64,000 bases of DNA, taken from the NCBI GenBank assembly GCA_963724665.1, contig CAVRVH010000012.1, forward strand, positions 1,116,001 through 1,180,000, given 5' to 3'. Of the stretch, positions 56,622 to 64,000 are shown in pieces (the first letter of the stretch is position 1; each line of letters starts with the position of its first letter). The notes below the pieces were generated by a model. The model made no database searches, was not told the DNA's origin, and saw nothing but the letters and a program-made list of their open reading frames with translations. This DNA is from DASUPK01 sp963724665 (GTDB lineage: Bacteria > Actinomycetota > Thermoleophilia > Solirubrobacterales > 70-9). The position numbers and the translations under genes are program-made.

Positions 56622-57647
56622 TTAGGACTTCTTGGCCCGGCTCGGCTGCACCCGCTTGGGCTCGCCTCGCTGCTTCGCGAAGTGCGGTGGCCATGGGGCG
56701 TCGCCGAGGCCGCCCTCCTCATCGCGCCGCGCCAGGTCGAGAAGCTGGTCGAGCGATCCGGCGTGCTTGTCGATGTCGGCGGCGGGGTCGCCCTTCTTCG
56801 CGACCCGGGCCGGCACGGTGTCGAGCCGCAGCTCGGCGGGCTCGACGTCTGGCACCTCGCTCCAGTCGAGCGGGCAGCACACACGCGCGTCGGGCACCGG
56901 CCGCACCGAGTAGCCCGACGCGATCGTCCGGTCCCGCGCGTTCTGGTTGTAGTCGACGAAGACCCCGTGGCGCTCCTCCTTCCACCACTTGCTGGTCGCG
57001 TTCTTCGGCAGCCGGCGCTCGACCTCGCGGGCGAGCGCCAGCGCCGCTCGCCTCACCTCGACGTAGTCCCAGTGCGGCTCGATCCGGACGTTGACGTGGA
57101 TCCCGCGCGATCCCGAGGTCTTCGGATAGCCGACCAGGCCGTGCTCGGTGAGCACCTCGTTCACGCACATCGCCACCTTGCGGACCGTGTTCCAGCGGAC
57201 GCCGGGCTGCGGGTCGAGGTCGACTCGCAGCTCGTCGGGGTTGTCGAGGTCGCTGCGGCGAACCGGATGCGGGTTGAAGTCGACCACTCCGAGGTTGACC
57301 GCCCAGGCGAGGTGAGCCGCGTCATTCGCCACGAGCTCGGTGGCGCTCCGGCCGCTCGGGAAGGTGAAGGTCGCCGTCTGCAGCCATTCGGGTGCGCCCT
57401 TCGGCACCCGCTTCTGGAAGAAGAACTCGCCGCTCACCCCGTCGACGAAGCGCTTCATCGTCCCCGGCCGCTCGCGCAACTGGTTCACGGCGGCCTCCTG
57501 GACGGCGATGTAGTACTCGACCAGGTCGAGCTTCGTGAACTTGGGCTTGGGAAAGAAGATCTTGCCCGGGTTGGACAGGCGGACCTCGTGCCCCGCCACC
57601 TCGATCGTCGTGTAGTTCGACTTCGCCACCGTGGACATCTTCTCCAT
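56622..57647 (-). CDS. LigD polymerase-domain protein (primase-like)
   Basis: A 341-residue protein of the archaeo-eukaryotic primase type that fills ends in nonhomologous end joining. Metal-binding Asp pair in LRVDLDPQPGVRWN, phosphate and sugar contacts in PKTSGSRGIHVNVRIEPHWD, and EEERHGVFVDYNQNARDRTI-like region (KEERHGVFVDYNQNARD). The N-terminus VRLSNPGKIFFPKPKFTKLD is typical. The C-terminus is basic (EPKRVQPSRAKKS). It lies 779 nt from the ligase gene, with SpoIIM between. Confidence 0.9.
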   Translation of the reverse strand: MEKMSTVAKSNYTTIEVAGHEVRLSNPGKIFFPKPKFTKLDLVEYYIAVQEAAVNQLRERPGTMKRFVDGVSGEFFFQKRVPKGAPEWLQTATFTFPSGRSATELVANDAAHLAWAVNLGVVDFNPHPVRRSDLDNPDELRVDLDPQPGVRWNTVRKVAMCVNEVLTEHGLVGYPKTSGSRGIHVNVRIEPHWDYVEVRRAALALAREVERRLPKNATSKWWKEERHGVFVDYNQNARDRTIASGYSVRPVPDARVCCPLDWSEVPDVEPAELRLDTVPARVAKKGDPAADIDKHAGSLDQLLDLARRDEEGGLGDAPWPPHFAKQRGEPKRVQPSRAKKS

Positions 57648-57684
57648 TTCGACCGGGATTCCGGGCCCGATTCATCGGCGCTGA

Positions 57685-58600
57685 TTGAATCCACGGATCG
57701 AAACGCTCGAGACGCTCACCTACGAGGTGACTGGGCGTATCGCCCGGATCACCCTGAACCGGCCGGAGCGCGGCAACGGGATCACCCTCGAGATGCCGCG
57801 CGAGCTGGCCGCCTGCGTCGAGCGGGCGAACCTCGACCCCGAGGTCCACGTCATCGCGCTGGCGGGCAACGGCTCCGGGTTCTGCGGCGGATACGACCTG
57901 GTCGCGTCTGCCGAGCACGACATGGAAGGAATCGCCAACCCGGAGGCGCCGGCAGGATCGCCTCTCGATCCCATGGTCCAGGCGCGGAATCACGACCCGG
58001 ACGGCACCTGGGACCCGGTGACGGACTACCAGATGATGAGCCGCAACCTGCGCGGCTTCATGAGCCTCTTCCACTCCGAGAAGCCGGACGATCTGCAAGG
58101 TCCACGGCTACTGCGTCGCGGGCGGCACCGACATGGCGCTCTGCTCCGACCTGCTGGTCGTCGAGGACAGGGCGAAGATCGGCTACCCGCCGGCGCGCGT
58201 CTGGGGCGTCCCGACGAGCGCCCTCTGGGCCTATCGGGTCGGCCCGACCCGAGCCAAGCGCCTGCTGCTGACCGGCGACTCGATCGACGGCACGACCGCG
58301 GCGGAGTGGGGACTGGCGTCCGAGGTGGCTCCCGCCGCCGAGCTCGACGAGCGCTTCGAGGCGCTGTTGGAGCGGGTCGCGCGGATCCCGATCAACCAGC
58401 TGGTCATGCACAAGCTGCTGGTCAATCAGGCCCTCTACGCCCAGGGCCTGCAGGCGACCCAGGCGCTGGGCGTCTTCTTCGACGGAATCGCGCGGCACAC
58501 CCCCGAGGGCTTCGACTGGCAGCGCCTCGCCGCCGAGAAGGGGTTCAAGGAGGCCGTGCGCGAGCGGGACGAGCCCTTCGACGATTTCGGGCTCCAATAG
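57685..58600 (+). CDS. Enoyl-CoA hydratase/isomerase, frameshifted
   Basis: About 304 residues when repaired. Crotonase fold: VTGRIARITLNRPERGNGIT, VIALAGNGSGFCGGYDLVAS, then after the break CKVHGYCVAGGTDMALCSDL and ARVWGVPTSALWAYRVGP. At about 58088 an extra G breaks the frame (PTICKV expected). It adds water to enoyl-CoA in beta-oxidation. The start is TTG at 57685, uncertain. It is followed by a thioesterase gene 11 nt later. Confidence 0.85.
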
Positions 58601-58611
58601 CCTGTCCCGCC

Positions 58612-59124
58612 GTGAATCCTGAGATCACCGCCGAGACGATCAAGACCTGGCTGCCCGGCACCTTCCCGGGGGACATGGCGATCGAGCCGGTGGAGATCAC
58701 CAACGAGAGCTCAACCGGCCGGATGGTCGTCGACAAGCGCCACCTCCATCCCGGCGGCTTCGTCCACGGCGGGGTCTGGACGGCGTTCGGGGACTCGGTC
58801 GCCGCCTGGGCGACCTTCCGCGCCCTGCCCCCCAACCACGACTTCACGACGATCGAGTTGAAGCTGAACGTCTTCTCGGCCGGCGTGCCGGGCGACGAGC
58901 TGATCTGCGAGGCGCGACCGCTGCACGTCGGCCGCAGCACCGCCGTGATCGAGGCGAAGATCCGCAAGGGCGAGAAGCCGGTGGCGAACCTGATCGTCAC
59001 ACAGTTCGTGCTGCCCGGCCGCGATCCGCGCGCCGAGCGGCCGGCGCCCGGGGACTATCCGCCGGCGACTAGCCCGGCTGCTCGAGCATCTCCGGCCGCA
59101 GCTTCCGCGCCTGCTCGAGACTGA
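58612..59124 (+). CDS. PaaI family hotdog thioesterase
   Basis: A 170-residue hotdog thioesterase. Core regions TGRMVVDKRHLHPGGFVHGG with the HGG motif, VWTAFGDSVAAWATFRALPP, TTIELKLNVFSAGVPGDELI and ARPLHVGRSTAVIEAKIRKG match PaaI types, which release free acids from acyl-CoA. The C-terminus is a Pro/Ala-rich tail that overlaps the convergent DUF421 gene by 56 nt. TAGCCT stands 8 nt before the GTG. Confidence 0.88.
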   Translation: MNPEITAETIKTWLPGTFPGDMAIEPVEITNESSTGRMVVDKRHLHPGGFVHGGVWTAFGDSVAAWATFRALPPNHDFTTIELKLNVFSAGVPGDELICEARPLHVGRSTAVIEAKIRKGEKPVANLIVTQFVLPGRDPRAERPAPGDYPPATSPAARASPAAASAPARD

Positions 59125-59608
59125 GACAGACGAACTGGCCGCTGGTCTCGATCACGATCAGTCCGACCTTGTGGAGATCCGCGAAGCCGTGCTCGAGCGC
59201 GATGTCGGCGAGCTCAGCCATGCTGATCGCTTCCTTGTTCAGGCTCTTTTGGACCGGCTCGCCCTTGCGAAGCAGGACACTCGGCGTTCCCTCCAGGATC
59301 CGGCGCGCCCGCATGCTCCGGAACGTCAGGCGGACGAAGAGGTAGTTGGCCACGAACAGCGTCCCGGCGCCGATCACTCCGCCGGTGACCGAGTTGTCGT
59401 TCCCGATCAGGGCGTTCTGCAGCGCGTTCGAGGCGAGCAGCAACACCGCCAGATCGAGCACGTTGATCTGGCTCAGCTCTCGCTTTCCTCCGAGCCGCAG
59501 GGCGATCGCCAGGAAGGCGAAGACGAGCAGGGAGCGGAAGATCTTCTCGTCGATCCCGAGATGGAGGTCGAAGAGGCTGCCGCCGAGCGATCCGAGCGAG
59601 AGCGCCAT
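59069..59608 (-). CDS. DUF421 (YetF-like) membrane protein
   Basis: A 179-residue protein with three membrane segments (SLLVFAFLAIALRLGGKREL, LDLAVLLLASNALQNALIGN, GGVIGAGTLFVANYLFVRLT) and a cytoplasmic domain with the family's PSVLLRKGEPVQKSLNKEAI and GLIVIETSGQF. Role unknown. It overlaps the thioesterase 3' end by 56 nt in the opposite direction. Confidence 0.88.
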   Translation of the reverse strand: MALSLGSLGGSLFDLHLGIDEKIFRSLLVFAFLAIALRLGGKRELSQINVLDLAVLLLASNALQNALIGNDNSVTGGVIGAGTLFVANYLFVRLTFRSMRARRILEGTPSVLLRKGEPVQKSLNKEAISMAELADIALEHGFADLHKVGLIVIETSGQFVCLSLEQARKLRPEMLEQPG

Positions 59609-59713
59609 CCGCCCGGAGTTCGCCTCTTAAGGCGGGCCTCCTGCCCTTGCACAACAGATCGGGTAGGCATAGGGTCGGCGCATAGGGGAACACCAGCAGA
59701 GAAGGAGATTGAG

Positions 59714-60103
59714 ATGGGTGAGAACTCAGACGCCGTGAAGGAGCGTTGGGCTGACTTCGCCAAAGGCGACTTGGACGCGGCTACCTCGACCACCGACGAG
59801 AACGCGGAGATCAGGATTCCGGAGACCCTGCCCTGGGGCGGTACCTACAAGGGCCCCGAGGGCTTCAAGGAGATGATCCAGAAGTTCCTGTCGAACTTCG
59901 AGTCCGTCGACCCGAATCCCACCGCCTTCCTCGAGGCCGACGACGGCGAGACCGTGGTCGTGGTCGTCGAGGGCACGGGTAAGACGAAGTCGGGCAACGA
60001 GCTCGGTGGCCGCTCGGTCTGGCTCTACAAGGTGAGCGACGGCAAGCTCACCGATGCCGAATTCTTCGGCGACACCGCGCAGGCGCGCGATGCCGTGGGT
60101 TGA
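59714..60103 (+). CDS. SnoaL-like protein (non-MSEEN)
   Basis: A 129-residue NTF2/SnoaL-like protein: MGENSDAVKERWADFAKGDL, AEIRIPETLPWGGTYKGPEG, VSDGKLTDAEFFGDTAQA. It lacks the MSEEN and AAGLSE marks and has an ordinary GAAGGAG ribosome site, unlike the leaderless set. Ligand unknown. It lies 106 nt after the DUF421 start and faces pyruvate kinase. Confidence 0.85.
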   Translation: MGENSDAVKERWADFAKGDLDAATSTTDENAEIRIPETLPWGGTYKGPEGFKEMIQKFLSNFESVDPNPTAFLEADDGETVVVVVEGTGKTKSGNELGGRSVWLYKVSDGKLTDAEFFGDTAQARDAVG

Positions 60104-60109
60104 TCTGCC

Positions 60110-61585
60110 CTAGGGAACGCGGTGAATTTCAAAGAGGTTGGTGCCGACGCCCTGCGCCGGTAGCCCCGCGGTGATCGCGACCAGGTCGCCGGACTCGGCC
60201 ATCCCCTGATCGCGTGCGAGCATCGCGCAGTCATCGAGCAGCTTGCGGATCGAGGTCCAGTCCTCGGCCTGGACCGAGCTGATGCCAAAGAGGAGGTTCA
60301 TCCGGCGAACGGTCTCCAGCCGCTGGGAGATGGCGAGTACCGGGACGCGCGGGCGGTGGGCGCTGATCAGGCGCGCGGTGCGGCCCGAGGAGGTCGGGCA
60401 GACGATCGCCTTCAAGCCGAGGCGGTAGCAAGCGGCCACCGCGACCTGCGCGACGGTCTCCGCGACGTCATGCTCGTGCTCCTCGACTCGGGTGAAGACC
60501 AACTCCCCGTATTTCAAATGCGGCTCGGTGACCCGCGCGATCCGGTCCATGACCCGGACCGCCTCAACCGGATAGTCCCCGATCGCGGTCTCCTCGGAGA
60601 GCATGACCGCGTCAGTGCCGTCGTAGATCGCGTTGGCCACGTCGGTGACCTCGGCCCTGGTCGGCCGTGAAGCCCGCACCATCGTCGCGAGCATCTGGGT
60701 CGCCGTGATCACCGGTTTGGAGGCTCGCCCGGCGAGTGCGATCAGCCGCTTCTGCGCCCCCGGGACCTCCTCGATCGGCAACTCCACTCCGAGGTCGCCA
60801 CGCGCGACCATGATCCCGCTGCCGGCGGCCTCGATGATCTCCTCGGCGCGCTCGGCGGCCTGCGGCTTCTCGATCTTGGCGATCAGCGGGATGTCGGCCC
60901 CGCGTTCGCGCAGCCGGACCTCGACCTTCTGGAGGTCGGAGGGCCGCCGGACGAATGAGACGGCGAGCAGGTCGATTCCGTTTTCGCAGGCGAAGTCGAT
61001 CCAGGGCTGGTCGGAGGCCCCGGTCTCGGGCAGGTCGGTATCGGCACCCGGAAGGTTCACGCCCTGGTGGGAGCTGACGGCGCCGCCCGCCTCGATCTCG
61101 CAGGTGACGTCGCCACCTTCGACGGAGATGACCTTGAGGCGCACCCGGCCGTCGGCGAGGAAGACGGGATCGCCCACGGTGACCGCCTTGGCGAAGCCGT
61201 CCCACTGGACGGTGAGCAGCTCGGCGTTGCCGTGCTTCCCGTTGGTGTCGCCTCTCAGGACCACGTTCGATCCCGAGTGCAGGACCGCGACGTCGTCCTC
61301 GAGGTCGCCAATGCGCAGCTTCGGGCCGGGAAGATCTCCCATGATCCCGACCTCGCGGCCGACCTCCTCGCTGACCGCGCGGATCCGGCGGACGTTCTCG
61401 GCCTGATCCTCGGGGGTCCCGTGGGCGAAGTTGAGCCGGAAGACGTCGACGCCCGCGTCGAAGAGCTCGCGCAGCACCTCGGGGGAGCTGCTCGCCGGAC
61501 CGACCGTCGCGACGATCTTGGTGCGGCGGGGGTTTTCCAACGGTGTGCCGCCAGGCGCAACACGGCTGGTTCCCGTGGAGGGCAT
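60110..61585 (-). CDS. pyk: Pyruvate kinase
   Basis: A 491-residue enzyme making ATP and pyruvate from phosphoenolpyruvate in glycolysis. Family marks: TKIVATVGPASSSPEVLREL, DVFRLNFAHGTPEDQ, catalytic IAKIEKPQAAERAEEII, and the metal site MVARGDLGVELP. The C-terminal domain (ATACYRLGLKAIVCPTSSGR-like VAACYRLGLKAIVCPTSSG) is present. Its ATG overlaps the P-type ATPase stop by one base (TGATG). Confidence 0.95.
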   Translation of the reverse strand: MPSTGTSRVAPGGTPLENPRRTKIVATVGPASSSPEVLRELFDAGVDVFRLNFAHGTPEDQAENVRRIRAVSEEVGREVGIMGDLPGPKLRIGDLEDDVAVLHSGSNVVLRGDTNGKHGNAELLTVQWDGFAKAVTVGDPVFLADGRVRLKVISVEGGDVTCEIEAGGAVSSHQGVNLPGADTDLPETGASDQPWIDFACENGIDLLAVSFVRRPSDLQKVEVRLRERGADIPLIAKIEKPQAAERAEEIIEAAGSGIMVARGDLGVELPIEEVPGAQKRLIALAGRASKPVITATQMLATMVRASRPTRAEVTDVANAIYDGTDAVMLSEETAIGDYPVEAVRVMDRIARVTEPHLKYGELVFTRVEEHEHDVAETVAQVAVAACYRLGLKAIVCPTSSGRTARLISAHRPRVPVLAISQRLETVRRMNLLFGISSVQAEDWTSIRKLLDDCAMLARDQGMAESGDLVAITAGLPAQGVGTNLFEIHRVP

Positions 61586-64000
61586 CAGGAGCGTCCCGAG
61601 GCCGGGGTGGGGGTGGGCGCGGGTGGCACCGTAAGGGGCTCGGTGACGGGCCCCGTCGGCGCCTCATCGGGTGACGGGGGCTTGTCCTCCAGGTTTTCGA
61701 TCGCCGGGATTCGCCAGACGATGCTCGCCAGAACCAGCCCGGCCGCGGCCGAGAGCAGCGCCAGGAACAGCTGACCGCCACCCATCCGCGTCAGGTCGAA
61801 GAAGTCGCGAACCGGCTCGACGGCGAGGATCAGCGCGTAGAGGGCTCCCAGGGCGGCCACCAGCGCCAGCATGTAGCTCTGGATCGCGATGTGCTCGCGC
61901 CCCGGCCCGCGCTCAAGCAGCAGGATGAAGCAGAGCCCGAGCACCACCAGCGTCGTGGTCGCGGCGGTGCGCCCGGCTTCGAGCGAGCCGCCGAAGACGG
62001 TGTCGACCAGGAAGAAGCTCGCCAGCGACGCGGCGGCGATCGCCAGGCCGGCCGGCACCGCAAAGGCGGCGAGCGCTCGCAGCAGGCGCCCCCTATATAA
62101 GGGCCCGTCGCTGGGCGCCAGGGCGAGCACGAACGACGGGATCCCGATCGTCACGAACGCGGCCACCGTGAGTTGCCTGGGCAGGAACGGGAAGGCCCAG
62201 CCCGGCACTGCCACCACCAGGATCAGCGCCGCTGCGTAGACCGACTTCGTCACGTAGAGCCGGCCGAGGCGGTGGATGTTCCGGGCGATTCGCCGGCCCT
62301 CGGTGATCGCCCGCGGCAGGCGCGAGAACTGGTCCTTGAGGAGCACGATGTCCGCGATCCCCTTGGTGATCTGGCTTCCCGATCCCATCGCCACAGCCAT
62401 CCTTGCGCGCTTCAGGGCCGGGACGTCGTTGACCCCGTCGCCGATCATTGCGACGAAGCGCCCCTGCTCCGCCAGCGCGGAGACGAGGGCCTTCTTCTGC
62501 TCGGGCCGGATGCGGCAGAAGATCGTGTTCTCCTCCGCGACGCGGGCGAGGGATGCGTGGTCCTCGGGCAGGTCGTCGCCGGTGACCACACCGACTCCGG
62601 CGGGAATGCCGACCGCGGCGGCCACCGCCGTGACGGTCTGGGGCGCGTCGCCGGAGATCAGCTTCAGGTCCATATCCCGCTCGCGCATGTACTGGAGCGT
62701 CTCGCGGGCGTCGGGCCGCAGCGTCTCCTCGAGGACCACGAGAGCGAGCGGGGTGACAGCAGGGGGCGGATCGGAGTAGGGGTTGTCCGGCAGCCCGCCT
62801 GAGGCACGCCCGAAGGCGACGACGCGCCGCCCGGCGTTCGTGTTCTCCTCGAGGCTGCGCTGCAGCGGAACCGGCAGCGCCAGCGAGCCGCGGGCCATCA
62901 GCACGTCCGGAGCCCCGAGCACGTAGGTCTCGCCACGCCCGAAGCTGAGCCCGCTCCATTTCCACTCCGAGGAGAACGGCACCTCGGCCCTGACCCGCTC
63001 CCCGGACGCCGGGTAGTTCTCGGCGATCGCCTCGAGGGTCCGGTTGCGCTCGCCGGAGCTGGCGGCGAACCGGGCGAGCGCCTGCTGCGCCCTGCTCGCC
63101 TCGGAGGGGTCGGTGACGTCAATCGAGAGGAGCTCGAGCTCGCCGGTGGTCAGCGTCCCGGTCTTGTCGACGCAGATCGTGTCGACCGCCGCGAGCGCCT
63201 CGGTGGCGCTCATCTGCTGGACCAGCGTGTCCAGTCGGGCGAGCCGGACGGCGGCCACCGCGAGGGTGACGCTCATCAGCAGCACGAGACCCTCGGGGAT
63301 CAGGGTGATGAGCCCGGCCGTGGCCGTCTGCGCCGCCTCATGAAGAGGAGTGTGCCGAGCCTGCAGGGCGAAGATCAGGATGACCGCCAGCGGGATCATC
63401 ACCCAGGTGCTCGCCTTGAGGACGAGGTTCACCTCGTCCTGGAGGGGGGAGGGGGGATGGCGGAAGGTCCGGGCCTCGCCGGCGACCTTCTCGGCGTAGC
63501 TGTCCTCGCGCACCGCGTCCACCTCGTAGTAGCCCGAGCCGTTGATGCAGAAGGCGCCGGAGAGCGCACGCTGCCCGACCCGCTTGCGGACGCCGTCGGC
63601 CTCGCCGCTGAGCAAAGACTCGTCGACGGTCATGCCGCGGCTCTCCGTGACATCGCCGTCGGCGACCAGCTGGTCGCCGGGCTCGACCCGGATCCAGTCG
63701 CCTGGGACGATCTCCTCGGCCCGCAGCTCGACCAGCTCGCCGTCGCGGACGACCTTCGCCTTCGGCGCGACCAGCAACGCGAGGCTCTCGAGCGTCTCCT
63801 TCGCCTTCAGCTCTTGCCGGATTCCGATGTAGCTGTTGATCACGGCGATGAAGCCGAAGAGCGCGTCGGCGAAGAGGCCGAGCGCCAGCATGATCACGAA
63901 GAAGACCCCGATGATCAGGTTGAAGAGCGTGAAGACATTGCCGGCGACGATGCTCGCGACCGATCGGCTCGTCCGATCCTCGATCGGCCCGAGCTGGCGC
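61585..64000 (-). CDS. P-type cation-transporting ATPase (CtpE-like), N-terminus cut
   Basis: At least 804 residues; the start lies beyond the window. Phosphorylation motif DKTGT, TGES-like loop VDESLLSGEADGVRK, membrane motif IPEGLVLLMSVTLAV (PEGL), and hinge MIGDGVNDVPALKRARMAVA are clear. The PEGL form and spacing resemble mycobacterial CtpE, a calcium pump; this is a guess from memory. Eight to ten membrane helices. Frame is open to 64000. It shares TGATG with pyk, so both are one transcript. Confidence 0.92.
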   Translation of the reverse strand, partial: RQLGPIEDRTSRSVASIVAGNVFTLFNLIIGVFFVIMLALGLFADALFGFIAVINSYIGIRQELKAKETLESLALLVAPKAKVVRDGELVELRAEEIVPGDWIRVEPGDQLVADGDVTESRGMTVDESLLSGEADGVRKRVGQRALSGAFCINGSGYYEVDAVREDSYAEKVAGEARTFRHPPSPLQDEVNLVLKASTWVMIPLAVILIFALQARHTPLHEAAQTATAGLITLIPEGLVLLMSVTLAVAAVRLARLDTLVQQMSATEALAAVDTICVDKTGTLTTGELELLSIDVTDPSEASRAQQALARFAASSGERNRTLEAIAENYPASGERVRAEVPFSSEWKWSGLSFGRGETYVLGAPDVLMARGSLALPVPLQRSLEENTNAGRRVVAFGRASGGLPDNPYSDPPPAVTPLALVVLEETLRPDARETLQYMRERDMDLKLISGDAPQTVTAVAAAVGIPAGVGVVTGDDLPEDHASLARVAEENTIFCRIRPEQKKALVSALAEQGRFVAMIGDGVNDVPALKRARMAVAMGSGSQITKGIADIVLLKDQFSRLPRAITEGRRIARNIHRLGRLYVTKSVYAAALILVVAVPGWAFPFLPRQLTVAAFVTIGIPSFVLALAPSDGPLYRGRLLRALAAFAVPAGLAIAAASLASFFLVDTVFGGSLEAGRTAATTTLVVLGLCFILLLERGPGREHIAIQSYMLALVAALGALYALILAVEPVRDFFDLTRMGGGQLFLALLSAAAGLVLASIVWRIPAIENLEDKPPSPDEAPTGPVTEPLTVPPAPTPTPASGRS

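Noticed and set aside
55905..58271. 788-residue open frame on the plus strand
   Set aside because: It runs antisense to SpoIIM-like and LigD polymerase genes, with the composition of a GC-rich shadow frame.
1..64000. tRNA, rRNA, CRISPR array, prophage or insertion sequence
   Set aside because: No T-loop-like motifs, regularly spaced repeats, transposase, integrase or phage structural genes were seen on reading both strands.

Overview
The window is high-GC chromosomal DNA of an actinobacterium. The best guess is Thermoleophilia (Solirubrobacterales type), based on recalled family features and not on a search. Pointers are a spread of NTF2/SnoaL-like proteins beginning MSEENVE and ending AAGLSE, F420-type oxidoreductases (two luciferase-like, one Ddn-like), small exported proteins with a LVALIVALGGTAVAG signal region, Ala/Pro-rich lipoproteins, and many TANNNT -10 boxes lying 6-9 nt from the start codon, as expected for leaderless mRNAs. 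No rRNA, tRNA, CRISPR array, transposase or integrase was seen.

Layout: 0-5 kb holds a broken peroxiredoxin, an SCP2 protein divergent from two TetR genes with palindromic operators, an MpaB-type oxygenase, AIM24 and a GlsB/YeaQ-type membrane protein. 5-12.6 kb is an accessory island: six NTF2-like genes (three in a tandem array with 3-nt spacers), an XRE regulator plus a broken inverted copy of its 5' end, exported proteins (one collagen-like), and a family of paired short hairpins (HA and HB). 12.6-20 kb has a five-gene minus-strand operon (hydrolase, membrane proteins, LLM oxidoreductase), M32 carboxypeptidase, SRPBCC, Ddn-like, catalase-like and DCC-thiol proteins. 20-29 kb has a DrrAB-type ABC exporter facing a MarR gene, an AI-2E-type permease, GNAT, hydrolase, VOC, and a Fur regulator facing a VIT/MbfA-type metal transporter. 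29-35 kb has an acyl-CoA carboxylase beta chain facing mmsA, a LigD-type phosphoesterase with a wax ester synthase, and CsbD followed by a strong terminator and a structured intergenic stretch. 35-45 kb has membrane, DUF429, Nudix, MsrA, DHFR-like, RTX-repeat, amidase, metallo-beta-lactamase, PAS, propeller and cupredoxin genes. 45-64 kb has beta-oxidation genes (thiolase, acyl-CoA dehydrogenase, enoyl-CoA hydratase, thioesterase), an ECF sigma factor with a likely membrane partner, separate LigD ligase and polymerase genes, an LhgO-type oxidase, pyruvate kinase and a P-type ATPase running off the end.

Three structural themes recur. (1) Short inverted-repeat elements are dispersed: HA/HB in the 5-12 kb island, some carrying a promoter-like box, and a separate ~95-nt multi-hairpin element at ends of convergent gene pairs (20.1, 31.4 and 44.2 kb). 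(2) Many start codons sit 6-9 nt after a TANNNT box with no Shine-Dalgarno sequence. (3) At least seven otherwise conserved genes are interrupted by small frameshifts; this pattern looks more like sequence error than decay, so those genes may be intact in the organism.

Functional links supported by position: fatty acid and propionyl-CoA metabolism (carboxylase beta chain, mmsA, thiolase, dehydrogenase, hydratase, thioesterase), a split LigD end-joining set without Ku in view, iron control (Fur/VIT), and oxidant defence (peroxiredoxin, MsrA, catalase-like).
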